39,582 bases of DNA from Desulfobacterales bacterium (GTDB lineage Bacteria; Desulfobacterota; Desulfobacteria; Desulfobacterales; RPRI01): assembly GCA_020052975.1 (NCBI GenBank), contig JAGVOC010000366.1:1-39582 (forward strand). The letters run 5' to 3'. Both the position numbers and the translations under genes were made by a program. The notes beneath the pieces were generated by a model. The model made no database searches and was not told the origin of the DNA. It was given only the letters and a program-made list of their open reading frames with translations. Below, piece by piece: positions 26,188-34,084 of this stretch (the first letter of the stretch is position 1; every line of letters begins with the position of its first letter).

Positions 26188-26219
26188 GATGGTATCAATA
26201 TAGATTTGACTCTTTTCAC

Positions 26220-27560
26220 TTGATTTCAGACACCCCAAATATCCTGCTCGTTAATCCGTGGATACACGATTTTGCGGCCTATGATTACTGGGCAAAACCG
26301 ATAGGCCTGCTTTATCTTGCATCTATCTTAAGAATACACGGATGCAAAATTACATATGTTGATTGCCTGAACAGGTTTCATCCGGATATTAAAAAGCATA
26401 CCCCATCCAAAACAGATGGAAGGGGCGCATATCTAAAAACCGGTATCCCCAAGCCTGAAGCGCTTAAAGACATACCAAGAAATTATTCAAGATATGGAAT
26501 ATCCGAGGAATGGCTGAGGAAAGACCTTTCGGATGTTCCAAAACCCGATGTCATTCTCGTTACCTCTCACATGACATACTGGTACCCCGGTCTCTTTGAT
26601 ACAATAAAAGTTCTCAGGGAGACCTTCCCTTCGGCTCCGGTTCTTCTCGGAGGCATATACGCGACTCTTTGTTATGACCATGCGGTTAAATATTCAGGCG
26701 CAGACAAGGTTTTTGCCGGATCAGGAGAAAAATTCATCCTTAAGGTTATAAAAGAATATACCGGATTTTCCGCAGACATGAAATTTGATCCTGAAGAGCT
26801 TGATTCTTACCCCTATCCTGCATTCGATCTTGAAAGCGGAATTGCTTTTATTCCGATACTGACATCAAGAGGCTGCCCTTTCTCCTGTTCATACTGCGCA
26901 TCTCATTTTCTAAATCCCAAACGGATGATCAGAACTCCGGAATCAGTTATAAATGAAATCATGCGCTGGCACGAAAAATACAAAGTCGGAGATTTTGCCA
27001 TCTATGACGACGCATTTCTGATGAATGCAAAAAACCATGCGATTCCGATTCTTGAAGGGATAATCGGAGCCGGGATCAATGTCCGGTTTCACACTCCTAA
27101 CGCAATTCACATAAGAGAAATATCAGGTCAGACAGCGGATCTTATGTTTAAGGCAGGCTTTCAAACAATAAGGCTTGGGCTTGAAACAACTTTGTTTGAT
27201 AAAAGAGGCAGCCTTGATCATAAGGTTTCCGAAGCTGAATTCAAACAGGCGGTCTTATTCTTAAAAGAAGCAGGATTTTCCAAAAAGCAGGTTGGAGCAT
27301 ATCTGCTTGTCGGCCTTCCCGGCCAGGAAACAGCCTCAATCATGGAATCAATCAAAACGGTTAAAGAAATCGGCATAACGCCCGTTCCTACATATTACTC
27401 CCCTATTCCCCATACCGATCTCTGGGAAAACGCTGTTCTCTGTTCCCGTTATGATATAGAATCCGATCCGCTTTTTACAAATAATGCCATATTACCATGC
27501 CGTAAAGAGGGTTTTTCATGGGAAATTATTTCTTTCTTAAAAAAACTCGCTGAAGATTGA
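26220..27560 (+). CDS. B12-binding-domain radical SAM protein
   Basis: A 446-residue radical SAM enzyme. The N-terminal third (NILLVNPWIHDFAAYDYWAKPIGLLYLASILR, then VLLGGIYATL) is the cobalamin-binding-type fold. The SAM domain carries the cluster motif C219-x3-C223-x2-C226 in SRGCPFSCSYC, which holds the [4Fe-4S] cluster that splits S-adenosylmethionine. GLETT and LVGLPGQ are conserved radical SAM elements. The reaction is not evident. The TTG start at 26220 is the first codon giving a sensible N-terminus, but it has no ribosome site, and the upstream repeat insertion may have displaced the original one. Its position after a siroheme decarboxylase invites a tetrapyrrole link, unproven. The stop codon overlaps a MITE-like element. 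Confidence 0.82.
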   Translation: MISDTPNILLVNPWIHDFAAYDYWAKPIGLLYLASILRIHGCKITYVDCLNRFHPDIKKHTPSKTDGRGAYLKTGIPKPEALKDIPRNYSRYGISEEWLRKDLSDVPKPDVILVTSHMTYWYPGLFDTIKVLRETFPSAPVLLGGIYATLCYDHAVKYSGADKVFAGSGEKFILKVIKEYTGFSADMKFDPEELDSYPYPAFDLESGIAFIPILTSRGCPFSCSYCASHFLNPKRMIRTPESVINEIMRWHEKYKVGDFAIYDDAFLMNAKNHAIPILEGIIGAGINVRFHTPNAIHIREISGQTADLMFKAGFQTIRLGLETTLFDKRGSLDHKVSEAEFKQAVLFLKEAGFSKKQVGAYLLVGLPGQETASIMESIKTVKEIGITPVPTYYSPIPHTDLWENAVLCSRYDIESDPLFTNNAILPCRKEGFSWEIISFLKKLAED

Positions 27561-27684
27561 CGGCTTCGTAAAAAGTCATTCTGCTGTGTTGCGCTTCATC
27601 TTTAGTCATTGCAGCGTACCAATAAGTACTCTTCATTCCTCAAGATTCGCGCGCCTTGCATAATGAGCTTTTTACTTTGCCGTC
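27559..27684. mobile_element. 126-bp MITE-like element with terminal inverted repeats
   Basis: It begins GACGGCTTCGTAAAAAGTCAT and ends GAGCTTTTTACTTTGCCGTC, giving inverted ends GACGGC/GCCGTC and TAAAAAG/CTTTTTA. The interior carries GCGCTTCATC...GTCATTGCAGCGTACC and CTCAAGATTCGCGCGCC. This is close to a repeat I know as common between genes of Deltaproteobacteria. It has no coding capacity. Its first two bases are the last two of the radical SAM stop codon. Confidence 0.7.
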
Positions 27685-27751
27685 TGAATTTGTAATTATT
27701 ATGAGTCCATAAAGATTGAAAAACTGACATCAAATTTTTAAATATTCCTCT

Positions 27752-27789
27752 TTGCATTTTATAACAAATCCTGCTAAAATTGTTTTAGC
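27752..27789 (+). promoter_or_regulatory. Bactofilin promoter with palindrome over the -10
   Basis: -35 TTGCAT (27752-27757), 17-bp spacer, -10 TAAAAT (27775-27780). The -10 lies inside the perfect inverted repeat GCTAAAA-TTG-TTTTAGC (27773-27789), a possible repressor site. The ATG is 44 bp from the -10, behind GAGGA. Confidence 0.55.
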
Positions 27790-27823
27790 ATCAATATGAA
27801 CATTCTGCCCGAGGAATTTTAAC

Positions 27824-28315
27824 ATGAAAAAAGCCAATTCAGTAGCATTTCTTGGGGAAAACACTTCGTTTGAAGGTAAACTCTCTTTCCATGGAACTGT
27901 TAGAATAGACGGCCATTTCAAGGGTGAAATATATTCTGACGGAACTCTTATTATAGGGGAAAGGGGAGTTGTAGCAGCCGATATCAACACTCATTGCGTG
28001 GTAATCAGAGGAGAGGTACACGGCAATATCAATACCGCCCTCAGCACTGAAATTCATTCAAAAGGTAAAGTTTATGGAAGTATAGTAACTTCATCTCTTG
28101 TCATTCACGAGGGTGTAATATTTGAAGGCAACTGCAGAATGGATCACACAAGGAGGCAAAACTTAGAGGAAGCCGCCGAAACAACTAATGATAAAAAAGG
28201 ACTCATTAAACTTTTTCCCTCCTTAAAGAATAAAAATATCGATGAGATAATAAGTAAACCAGGCAGTCCGGAAAAAGAAGAACCAGGCAGAAATGAGAAG
28301 GTTCGATACTCTTGA
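27824..28315 (+). CDS. Bactofilin (polymer-forming cytoskeletal protein)
   Basis: A 163-residue bactofilin. The core from about 8 to 115 shows the right-handed beta-helix pattern of short repeated hydrophobic strands (FLGENTSFEGKLSFHGTVRIDGHFKGEI..., GVVAADI, VVIRGEVHGNI, KVYGSI, LVIHEGVIFEGNC). Bactofilins polymerise without nucleotide into filaments that position cell-envelope enzymes and shape the cell. The charged C-terminal tail (about 115-163) is variable in the family and probably binds partners. GAGGA precedes the ATG. No M23 peptidase, the usual neighbour, is seen in the window. Confidence 0.92.
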   Translation: MKKANSVAFLGENTSFEGKLSFHGTVRIDGHFKGEIYSDGTLIIGERGVVAADINTHCVVIRGEVHGNINTALSTEIHSKGKVYGSIVTSSLVIHEGVIFEGNCRMDHTRRQNLEEAAETTNDKKGLIKLFPSLKNKNIDEIISKPGSPEKEEPGRNEKVRYS

Positions 28316-28340
28316 CAACAAATCCATATTTTGTTATCAG
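28312..28340 (+). promoter_or_regulatory. Candidate promoter of the Crp/Fnr gene
   Basis: TTGACA at 28312-28317 overlaps the bactofilin stop codon. TATCAG follows after 17 bp. The -10 is only a fair match. It is placed about 85 bp upstream of the regulator start. Confidence 0.35.
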
Positions 28341-28424
28341 GCGACCTGTAATAGTCAATTTTTACTTCAAGTTCTATGTATTCATGCTTTTTCCGGTTAA
28401 ATTGATCAAATTGGGTCTATCATT

Positions 28425-29084
28425 TTGAAACTTACAGAAATACTAAAAAATATCCCGCTATTCTCATCCCTTAATGATGATGAGCTTTCCGAGTTGGCCG
28501 TGGTAGCCGTCAAAAAGACATTTTTCAAAAACACTGTTTTGATAAATGAAGGAGACGAAACCGATTCTCTTTACATCATTTGCAGCGGAAAGGTAAAAGC
28601 GATTATTAATGACGAGCATGGCAAAGAGGTCATCCTCTCGATTTTCGGCCCGGGTGAATATTTCGGCGAAATTGCCTTTATAGATGGAGAGCGCAGATCT
28701 GCAACCATAATAACAAGGGAGCCGACTGAAGTCTTAATAATATCAAGTGGAGTTTTCAGAGATTTTTTATCATCATACCCCAGTATGGCTTTTAATCTCC
28801 TCATTGGAGCTGTAAAAAGGCTTCGAGAGGCAACTAAACAGATTGAAAGCCTCGCCCTTATGGATGTATACGGTCGAGTAGCAAGACTTCTCGTTCACTA
28901 CGCCAAACCCAAAGGCGAAAAGCTGTTCATAGAAGAGAAACTGACTCATCAGGAAATAGCGAACATGACAGGATCTTCGAGAGAAATGGTCAGTCGTATC
29001 TTCAAGGATCTCCTCACCGGAGAATATATAAGTATTGAAAACAAACACATAACAATCAACAAAGCACTTCCCTATTCGTGGTAA
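28425..29084 (+). CDS. Crp/Fnr-family transcription regulator
   Basis: A 219-residue regulator. The cyclic-nucleotide-binding fold covers about 1-120 (LFSSLNDDELSELA, GDETDSLYIICSGKVKAII, GPGEYFGEIAFIDGERRSATI); its FGEIAFIDGERRSA segment lies where Crp binds cAMP. A long dimer helix follows, then a winged helix-turn-helix near 165-200 (LTHQEIANMTGSSREMVSRIFKDL). No N-terminal cysteine cluster is present, so it is not an Fnr-type oxygen sensor. The start is TTG at 28425, since an in-frame stop lies at 28398-28400 and no ATG is available; no clear ribosome site is seen. Ligand and targets unknown. Confidence 0.88.
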   Translation: MKLTEILKNIPLFSSLNDDELSELAVVAVKKTFFKNTVLINEGDETDSLYIICSGKVKAIINDEHGKEVILSIFGPGEYFGEIAFIDGERRSATIITREPTEVLIISSGVFRDFLSSYPSMAFNLLIGAVKRLREATKQIESLALMDVYGRVARLLVHYAKPKGEKLFIEEKLTHQEIANMTGSSREMVSRIFKDLLTGEYISIENKHITINKALPYSW

Positions 29085-29161
29085 ATTATCACTGTAATCC
29101 TGATTATCTTAATTGACACTCAACTTTTTTTCTCATAATAATACCTGCCAGGTTATTGAAG

Positions 29162-29185
29162 TTCCCCACAGCAAACTGTGGAGAA
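29162..29185. repeat. REP-like palindrome, copy 5
   Basis: TTCCCCACAG-CAAA-CTGTGGAGAA, a 10-bp stem with one mismatch, in the GAAGTTCCCC...GGAGAATGC context of the family. It lies after the Crp/Fnr gene and may act as a transcript end. The rest of 29085-29434 has no gene; 29292-29372 contains repeated GGTTTCTGG/CCGGAAACC tracts that could fold on themselves. Confidence 0.55.
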
Positions 29186-29434
29186 TGCGCTTGTTATTGT
29201 GGTTAATGGTGGGGCCTTATTTACACATTGAAACCCTTGCAGAACATTCAATTTTGCTCAAGTTCAAGGAAGGCGATAATAATTAAGGCTTATGTTCATG
29301 GTTTATAGTTACTGGTTTCTGGTTAAAAGAAACAACCGGAAACAAAAAACCAGAGACCGGAAACCAAGTCTTTAAATAAATCGGGCAAAAGGGGATGTTA
29401 TGCAAAGGTTTCACATTACATATAGAGAGGTACA

Positions 29435-30430
29435 ATGAGCAACACATCTTCATATCAGCTCTTTGCTGAACGGATGCTCCAGAAGGATTCCGAACTGATT
29501 CCTAAGATTCTTCGTTGCATGATAAATGACAATCAAGCTGATTTACTTGTTTCCCTGCCCGGCACATCTGATGAAATGGCTGCTAAATTAAACCGTCCTG
29601 TTGAGGAAATAGATTCCGGCCTTAAAGAGATGTTCAGAAAGGGGCTTGTCTTTAAGAAGGAAAAAGGCGGTAAAACACAATGGCGCTCCCCTGCTCACCT
29701 GGCCCAGTTTCATGACGGAACCATTCTATGGCCTGAAGCGCCTCCCGAGTTTTACGATCTCTGGCGCGACTATATGGACAAGGAATGGCCGGAACTTGCC
29801 CATGTTCTGGTTAAATTTATGCCGCGCCCTTTTACACGGGTTGTTCCCGTGGGAAAATCAATAGAAACAGGCAAAGTACAAGTCCTGGCGCCTGAAAACA
29901 TCAGGCAGATTATCGAATCCTCAAGCCGTATAGCTGTAACCAAGTGCACATGCCGCTTAACCATGCGAAAATGTGATGCTCCGGTTGAGGTTTGCCTTCA
30001 AATCAACCGGGGAGCCGACTATACCATTGAGAGGGGAACCGGCCGTGAAGTATCAAAGGAAGAAGCTTTTGACATTATCAATACGACCGAAGAGGCGGGC
30101 CTTGTTCATGTCACAATGAATAAGGCAGGAGTAGGGCATTTTATTTGCAACTGCTGCGGCTGCTGCTGTCAGTCTTTTACAATGCTGATTTCAGACCGCC
30201 TCTCATTATGCGACCCAAGCCGTTACCGTCCTGCAGTCGACCCGCAGATATGCCTTTCATGCGGAACATGTGAAGAAAGATGCTGGTTTGGCGCAATTAC
30301 AGTCGAAGAAAAAAGCACTGCCCGTGTCCTTGAAGATAAATGCCTTGGGTGTGGCCAGTGTGCCATAGGATGTCCTGAAAAGGCCATAACAATGACAGAA
30401 ATCAGGGAACCTGGTTTTATTCCGGAATAA
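29435..30430 (+). CDS. Iron-sulfur protein with N-terminal winged helix-like region and two [4Fe-4S] clusters
   Basis: A 331-residue protein. Residues about 20-90 look like a small helical or winged-helix domain (DEMAAKLNRPVEEIDSGLKEMFRKGLVF). The middle has a cysteine-rich section: CTCRLTMRKC, then NCCGCCCQ, possibly binding an extra metal site. The C-terminus is a two-cluster ferredoxin: CLSCGTCEERC near 272 and CLGCGQCAIGCPEKA near 302. Such proteins carry electrons or support redox enzymes; this one has no catalytic domain that I recognise. AGAGAGG precedes the ATG. The acyl-CoA synthetase gene follows 25 bp later, so the pair is probably co-transcribed and linked to fatty-acid activation, with the role unclear. 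Confidence 0.82.
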   Translation: MSNTSSYQLFAERMLQKDSELIPKILRCMINDNQADLLVSLPGTSDEMAAKLNRPVEEIDSGLKEMFRKGLVFKKEKGGKTQWRSPAHLAQFHDGTILWPEAPPEFYDLWRDYMDKEWPELAHVLVKFMPRPFTRVVPVGKSIETGKVQVLAPENIRQIIESSSRIAVTKCTCRLTMRKCDAPVEVCLQINRGADYTIERGTGREVSKEEAFDIINTTEEAGLVHVTMNKAGVGHFICNCCGCCCQSFTMLISDRLSLCDPSRYRPAVDPQICLSCGTCEERCWFGAITVEEKSTARVLEDKCLGCGQCAIGCPEKAITMTEIREPGFIPE

Positions 30431-30455
30431 TAATATATTTGAATGGAGGAGATTT

Positions 30456-32246
30456 ATGCCGATAAGAGATTTTCAAAATATTCACGAAATGCTCAAGGAA
30501 ACCGTTGACAGGTATCCCGATAAACCGGCTTACAAATGGTTCCTGGAAGCCGGCCGTTTAGACTCGGTCACCTGGAAGGAATTCTACGCACAGGTACAAA
30601 ATGTTTCAAAAAGCCTTATAGCCCTTGGAGTTAGAAAGAATGACAAGGTTAATATCCTGAGTTATACCTGCTACAGGTGGATCCTTGCAGATTGTGGAAT
30701 TACAAGCATAGGAGCATGCACTGTCGGGATTTACCAGTCAAACCTGCCCAAGGATTGCGAGTATATAATCAATCATTCAGATGCAGTTGTTATCTTCGCA
30801 CAAGATGATATTCAGATTAACAAGCTGCTCGGAATAAGGAAGAACATCCCCAACGTCCGCAAAGTTGTGCTCTTAAAGGGAACCAGCAATATGGGGGACA
30901 AATGGGTAATCAGTTTCGAGGAATTTCTTGAACTGGGCAAAGATATATCCAACAGCGAATTAAAGAAAAGAGTCGATGAGGTAACCCCCCTTAATCCCGC
31001 AGGAATAGTATATACATCCGGCACAACCGGAGTGCCTAAGGGGGCAGTCCTGACTCATGATAACATCACCTTCACAGCCCAGTCGGTACACTTAAGCACC
31101 CAGATATTGGACGAGGACGAAGTATTTCTGTTTCTACCCCTTGCACATGTATTTGCCCGCACCTGTGTTTATGCAACATTGCTTGCCGGATGCCCGACAA
31201 CAATTACGCGCAGCATGGATACAATAATTGAAGACATAAAGGTTGCAAAACCGCACTGGTTTGCGAGCGTACCCCGCATTTATGAAAAAGTTTATTCAAA
31301 GGTCTTAAGCGGCGCCGAAACAAAGGGAGGTCTTGCTCTCAAAATCTTCAGGTGGGCATGCGATGTTGGATATGAAATAAGCGATCTTAAACAAAGCAAA
31401 AAGCCCATTCCTGCTTCAACAGCCTTTAAATACAAAATTGCAACAAAACTCGTATTCAGCAAGATACAGGAAGCTTTAGGCGGCAGAGTCCGCTGGTGCA
31501 TAAGCGGGGCAGCACCTTTAAACCCGGCAATAGGGAAATTTTTCCACGCGGCGGGGATATTGGTACTGGAAGGAATCGGCATGACCGAAAACACCTCTTT
31601 CACAAACCTTAACCGCTACGATAATTTCCGTTTCGGATGGGTTGGCCAGCCGGGCCCCGGTATAGAGCAGAAAATTTCTGAAGAAGGCGAAGTTATGTAC
31701 AGGGGCCGCAATATAATGAAAGAATATTATAAAATGCCCGAAGATACCGCAAAAACCATTACAGAGGATGGCTGGCAGTATACAGGAGACCTCGGAGAAA
31801 TCGATTCGGAAAACTTCTTAAGAATCACGGGGCGGAAAAAAGATCTGATAATAACTTCGGGTGGAAAAAATATAGCCCCGTCTGCAATTGAGGGCGTCAT
31901 AGCCACATCAAAATACATTAATCAGATATGCGTTATAGGTGACAGGAAAAATTTTCTCTCCGCACTGGTTACCATTGACCCTGATAATGTTAAGGATTAT
32001 GCCAGCGCTAAAGGCATAGCATTTAAAGACATCAACGATCTTATTAAAAACGAAAAAATCAAAAAACTCATTGAAGAGGAAATTGCCGAAAAAAACAGGG
32101 AATTCGCCTCGTTTGAATCGATCAAAAGAATTACAATAGTCCCTGAATTTACTATAGACAACGGCCTTTTGACTCCGACAATGAAGCTGAAGAAAAATGT
32201 GGCCATGGATATATACAAAAACGAAATTGAGGCAATGTATAAATAA
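30456..32246 (+). CDS. Long-chain acyl-CoA synthetase (AMP-forming)
   Basis: A 596-residue member of the acyl-adenylate-forming superfamily, long-chain FadD15-like type. It activates fatty acids with ATP and CoA to acyl-CoA and AMP plus pyrophosphate. The ATP-binding P loop is YTSGTTGVPKGAVLTHDN near 184-201. Later motifs include GMTENTS (about 369), the hinge YTGDLGEIDSENFLRITGRKKD near 445-466, and the C-terminal catalytic lysine region. GGAGGAG precedes the ATG. Positioned after the Fe-S protein, it suggests degradation of fatty acids by an anaerobe. The stop is followed by a strong stem-loop. Confidence 0.93.
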   Translation: MPIRDFQNIHEMLKETVDRYPDKPAYKWFLEAGRLDSVTWKEFYAQVQNVSKSLIALGVRKNDKVNILSYTCYRWILADCGITSIGACTVGIYQSNLPKDCEYIINHSDAVVIFAQDDIQINKLLGIRKNIPNVRKVVLLKGTSNMGDKWVISFEEFLELGKDISNSELKKRVDEVTPLNPAGIVYTSGTTGVPKGAVLTHDNITFTAQSVHLSTQILDEDEVFLFLPLAHVFARTCVYATLLAGCPTTITRSMDTIIEDIKVAKPHWFASVPRIYEKVYSKVLSGAETKGGLALKIFRWACDVGYEISDLKQSKKPIPASTAFKYKIATKLVFSKIQEALGGRVRWCISGAAPLNPAIGKFFHAAGILVLEGIGMTENTSFTNLNRYDNFRFGWVGQPGPGIEQKISEEGEVMYRGRNIMKEYYKMPEDTAKTITEDGWQYTGDLGEIDSENFLRITGRKKDLIITSGGKNIAPSAIEGVIATSKYINQICVIGDRKNFLSALVTIDPDNVKDYASAKGIAFKDINDLIKNEKIKKLIEEEIAEKNREFASFESIKRITIVPEFTIDNGLLTPTMKLKKNVAMDIYKNEIEAMYK

Positions 32247-32285
32247 TTGGATCATCTCCAAATTAGCTGGTGATCCTGGAACCCT

Positions 32286-32307
32286 TTCTCCCAACTAATT
32301 GGGAGAA
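32286..32307. terminator. Stem-loop after the acyl-CoA synthetase gene
   Basis: TTCTCCCAA-CTAA-TTGGGAGAA, a perfect 9-bp stem with a 4-base loop. It lies 40 bp past the stop codon and 50 bp before the pepA gene. There is no clear U-tract, so termination may be partial. Confidence 0.5.
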
Positions 32308-32356
32308 GAACCACAATTATTTGCTTTGCTGTCAGACTTTATAGAGAGGAATAATA

Positions 32357-33826
32357 ATGCTTAATCTCAAAACAGGCGATCTTTACAAATTAAAAGCAGA
32401 TGCCATTATTATACCGGTTTGTGAGGATTCTGAAATACATGATAACAGCGCTGTTATTTCAATCATAAATCATACAAGGACCGCAAAGGAATTCAAAGGT
32501 GCAAAAGATGATGAATTGACACTTTTTGATCTTCCTGCAATGAAAACTCCAAGAATAATTTTCTTGGGGCTTGGGAAAATAAAAAAAATCGATTCAGAAT
32601 CTCTCCGGGCATTTTGCGGCAAAGCCGTAAAAAAATGCATCAGAAAAAAGCTTCGTGAAATTCTGATAGTAGTACCTTCCGCAAAAAAGCTGGACAATGA
32701 AATGCAGATTATTCTTGAATCCATCATGGAAGGCGCATTTCTTGGCAACCATCTTTTTGATAAATACAAAAAAGAGAAGAAAAACAACCCTCTGAAAAAA
32801 GTAGCTTTTTTTGTTGAACCGGAAGTCATGCTAAATTTTTCAGGTTTGCCTTCACAGGTTGAAACGGTTTGCAAAGGAACCATTCTTGCCAGAGAGTGGA
32901 TCAGCATTCCTTCAAACGATAAAAAACCTGAACAACTCGCAAAAGATATGGCCGTTACAGCCAGAAAAGAGAATCTTAAAGTAAAGGTCTTTGACGAACA
33001 AAAACTGAAACGTCTCGGTTTTGGCGCAATGTTGGCCGTTGCAGCCGGGAGCAGGAACAATCCCAGGCTTCTTATCCTGGAATATAATCCCAAAGGTGCA
33101 AAAAAGACCATAGCTCTTGTCGGAAAAGGAATTACCTTCGACTCGGGCGGAATAAATTTAAAGCCATCCGGCTCTCTTGAAGATATGAAAATGGATATGT
33201 CGGGCGCTGCAGCAGTTGCCGCAACACTTATTTCTGCCGCAAAAATGAAACCAAAGTTCAGAATAATCGGGGCTATCCCTATTGTTGAGAACATGCCGTC
33301 AGGCGAGGCATCAAGACCCGGAGATATTGTTACAGGTTATGATGGAAAAACAATTGAAATCAACAATACGGATGCCGAAGGGCGGCTGATTCTCGCCGAT
33401 GCCATCTCTTATGTCCTGAAAGAATACAGACCGGATATACTGATAGACGTGGCAACCTTAACCGGAGCATGTGTTGTTGCTCTTGGAGAAAAGATCGCAG
33501 GACTCTTTTCCCCTGACGATGATCTTGCGGAGAAAATAATCCAATCCGCAAAAAAAACAGGCGAACGCTGCTGGCGGATGCCCCTTCCAGAAGATTACAG
33601 GGAGTTATTGAAAAGCGAATTTGCCGATATAAGCAACATGAGCAGCTCAAAATGGGGGGGAGCCATAACCGCGGCTCTGTTCCTGTCCGAATTCATAAAA
33701 GATACGAAGTGGGCGCACATCGATATAGCAGGACCCGCATATATTAAGAAAGAGACTGACTATTGCGGCCCCGGTGGAACCGGATTCGGCGTGCGCCTTC
33801 TTTGCGATTTAATTCAAAAAATTTAA
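32357..33826 (+). CDS. pepA: Leucyl aminopeptidase (M17)
   Basis: A 489-residue M17 leucyl aminopeptidase, which removes N-terminal residues from peptides with two metal ions. Metal and catalytic residues are intact: Lys257 and Asp262 in VGKGITFDSGG, and Asp339/Glu341 with Arg343 in NTDAEGRL. The N-terminal macro-like domain is at about 1-160. In some bacteria this protein also binds DNA in plasmid or phage recombination. AGAGG precedes the ATG. The 3' end (GGTGFGVRLLCDLIQKI) is repeated as a diverged copy 1.5 kb downstream, with the Fic gene in between. Confidence 0.95.
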   Translation: MLNLKTGDLYKLKADAIIIPVCEDSEIHDNSAVISIINHTRTAKEFKGAKDDELTLFDLPAMKTPRIIFLGLGKIKKIDSESLRAFCGKAVKKCIRKKLREILIVVPSAKKLDNEMQIILESIMEGAFLGNHLFDKYKKEKKNNPLKKVAFFVEPEVMLNFSGLPSQVETVCKGTILAREWISIPSNDKKPEQLAKDMAVTARKENLKVKVFDEQKLKRLGFGAMLAVAAGSRNNPRLLILEYNPKGAKKTIALVGKGITFDSGGINLKPSGSLEDMKMDMSGAAAVAATLISAAKMKPKFRIIGAIPIVENMPSGEASRPGDIVTGYDGKTIEINNTDAEGRLILADAISYVLKEYRPDILIDVATLTGACVVALGEKIAGLFSPDDDLAEKIIQSAKKTGERCWRMPLPEDYRELLKSEFADISNMSSSKWGGAITAALFLSEFIKDTKWAHIDIAGPAYIKKETDYCGPGGTGFGVRLLCDLIQKI

Positions 33827-33875
33827 AGATGAATCTCCCCGCTTTTTTGTCGCAATATTTTAATAACATTGACAA
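33772..33875 (+). repeat. Direct repeat flanking the Fic module, left copy (pepA 3' end)
   Basis: The end of pepA and about 50 bp beyond its stop match 35359-35450. Within the coding part the differences are almost all at third positions: GAT TTA ATT here against GAC CTT ATA there. Past the stop, TGAA-CTC-C-GC-TTT-CAATATTT is shared. Confidence 0.65.
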
Positions 33876-34084
33876 ATATGCCGATTTCATGACATTTTGC
33901 TCCATGTTTTCGTAATGCTGACAATTCTTTAATGAACGGTTAAGGAGATTAGCTGGACATGGATAATCTGCACCAAAATCTAAGCCGAATTCAATAAAAT
34001 GATAGAGGGAATAGTCAAAAGCGAAGCTCCCGGAAGACAGATGATGGTGCGGGATGAACAGTCGCACTATAGGGAACAGAAAAC

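Noticed and set aside
32470..33294. 274-residue minus-strand frame within pepA
   Set aside because: Antisense shadow of a clearly identified gene with an intact active site.
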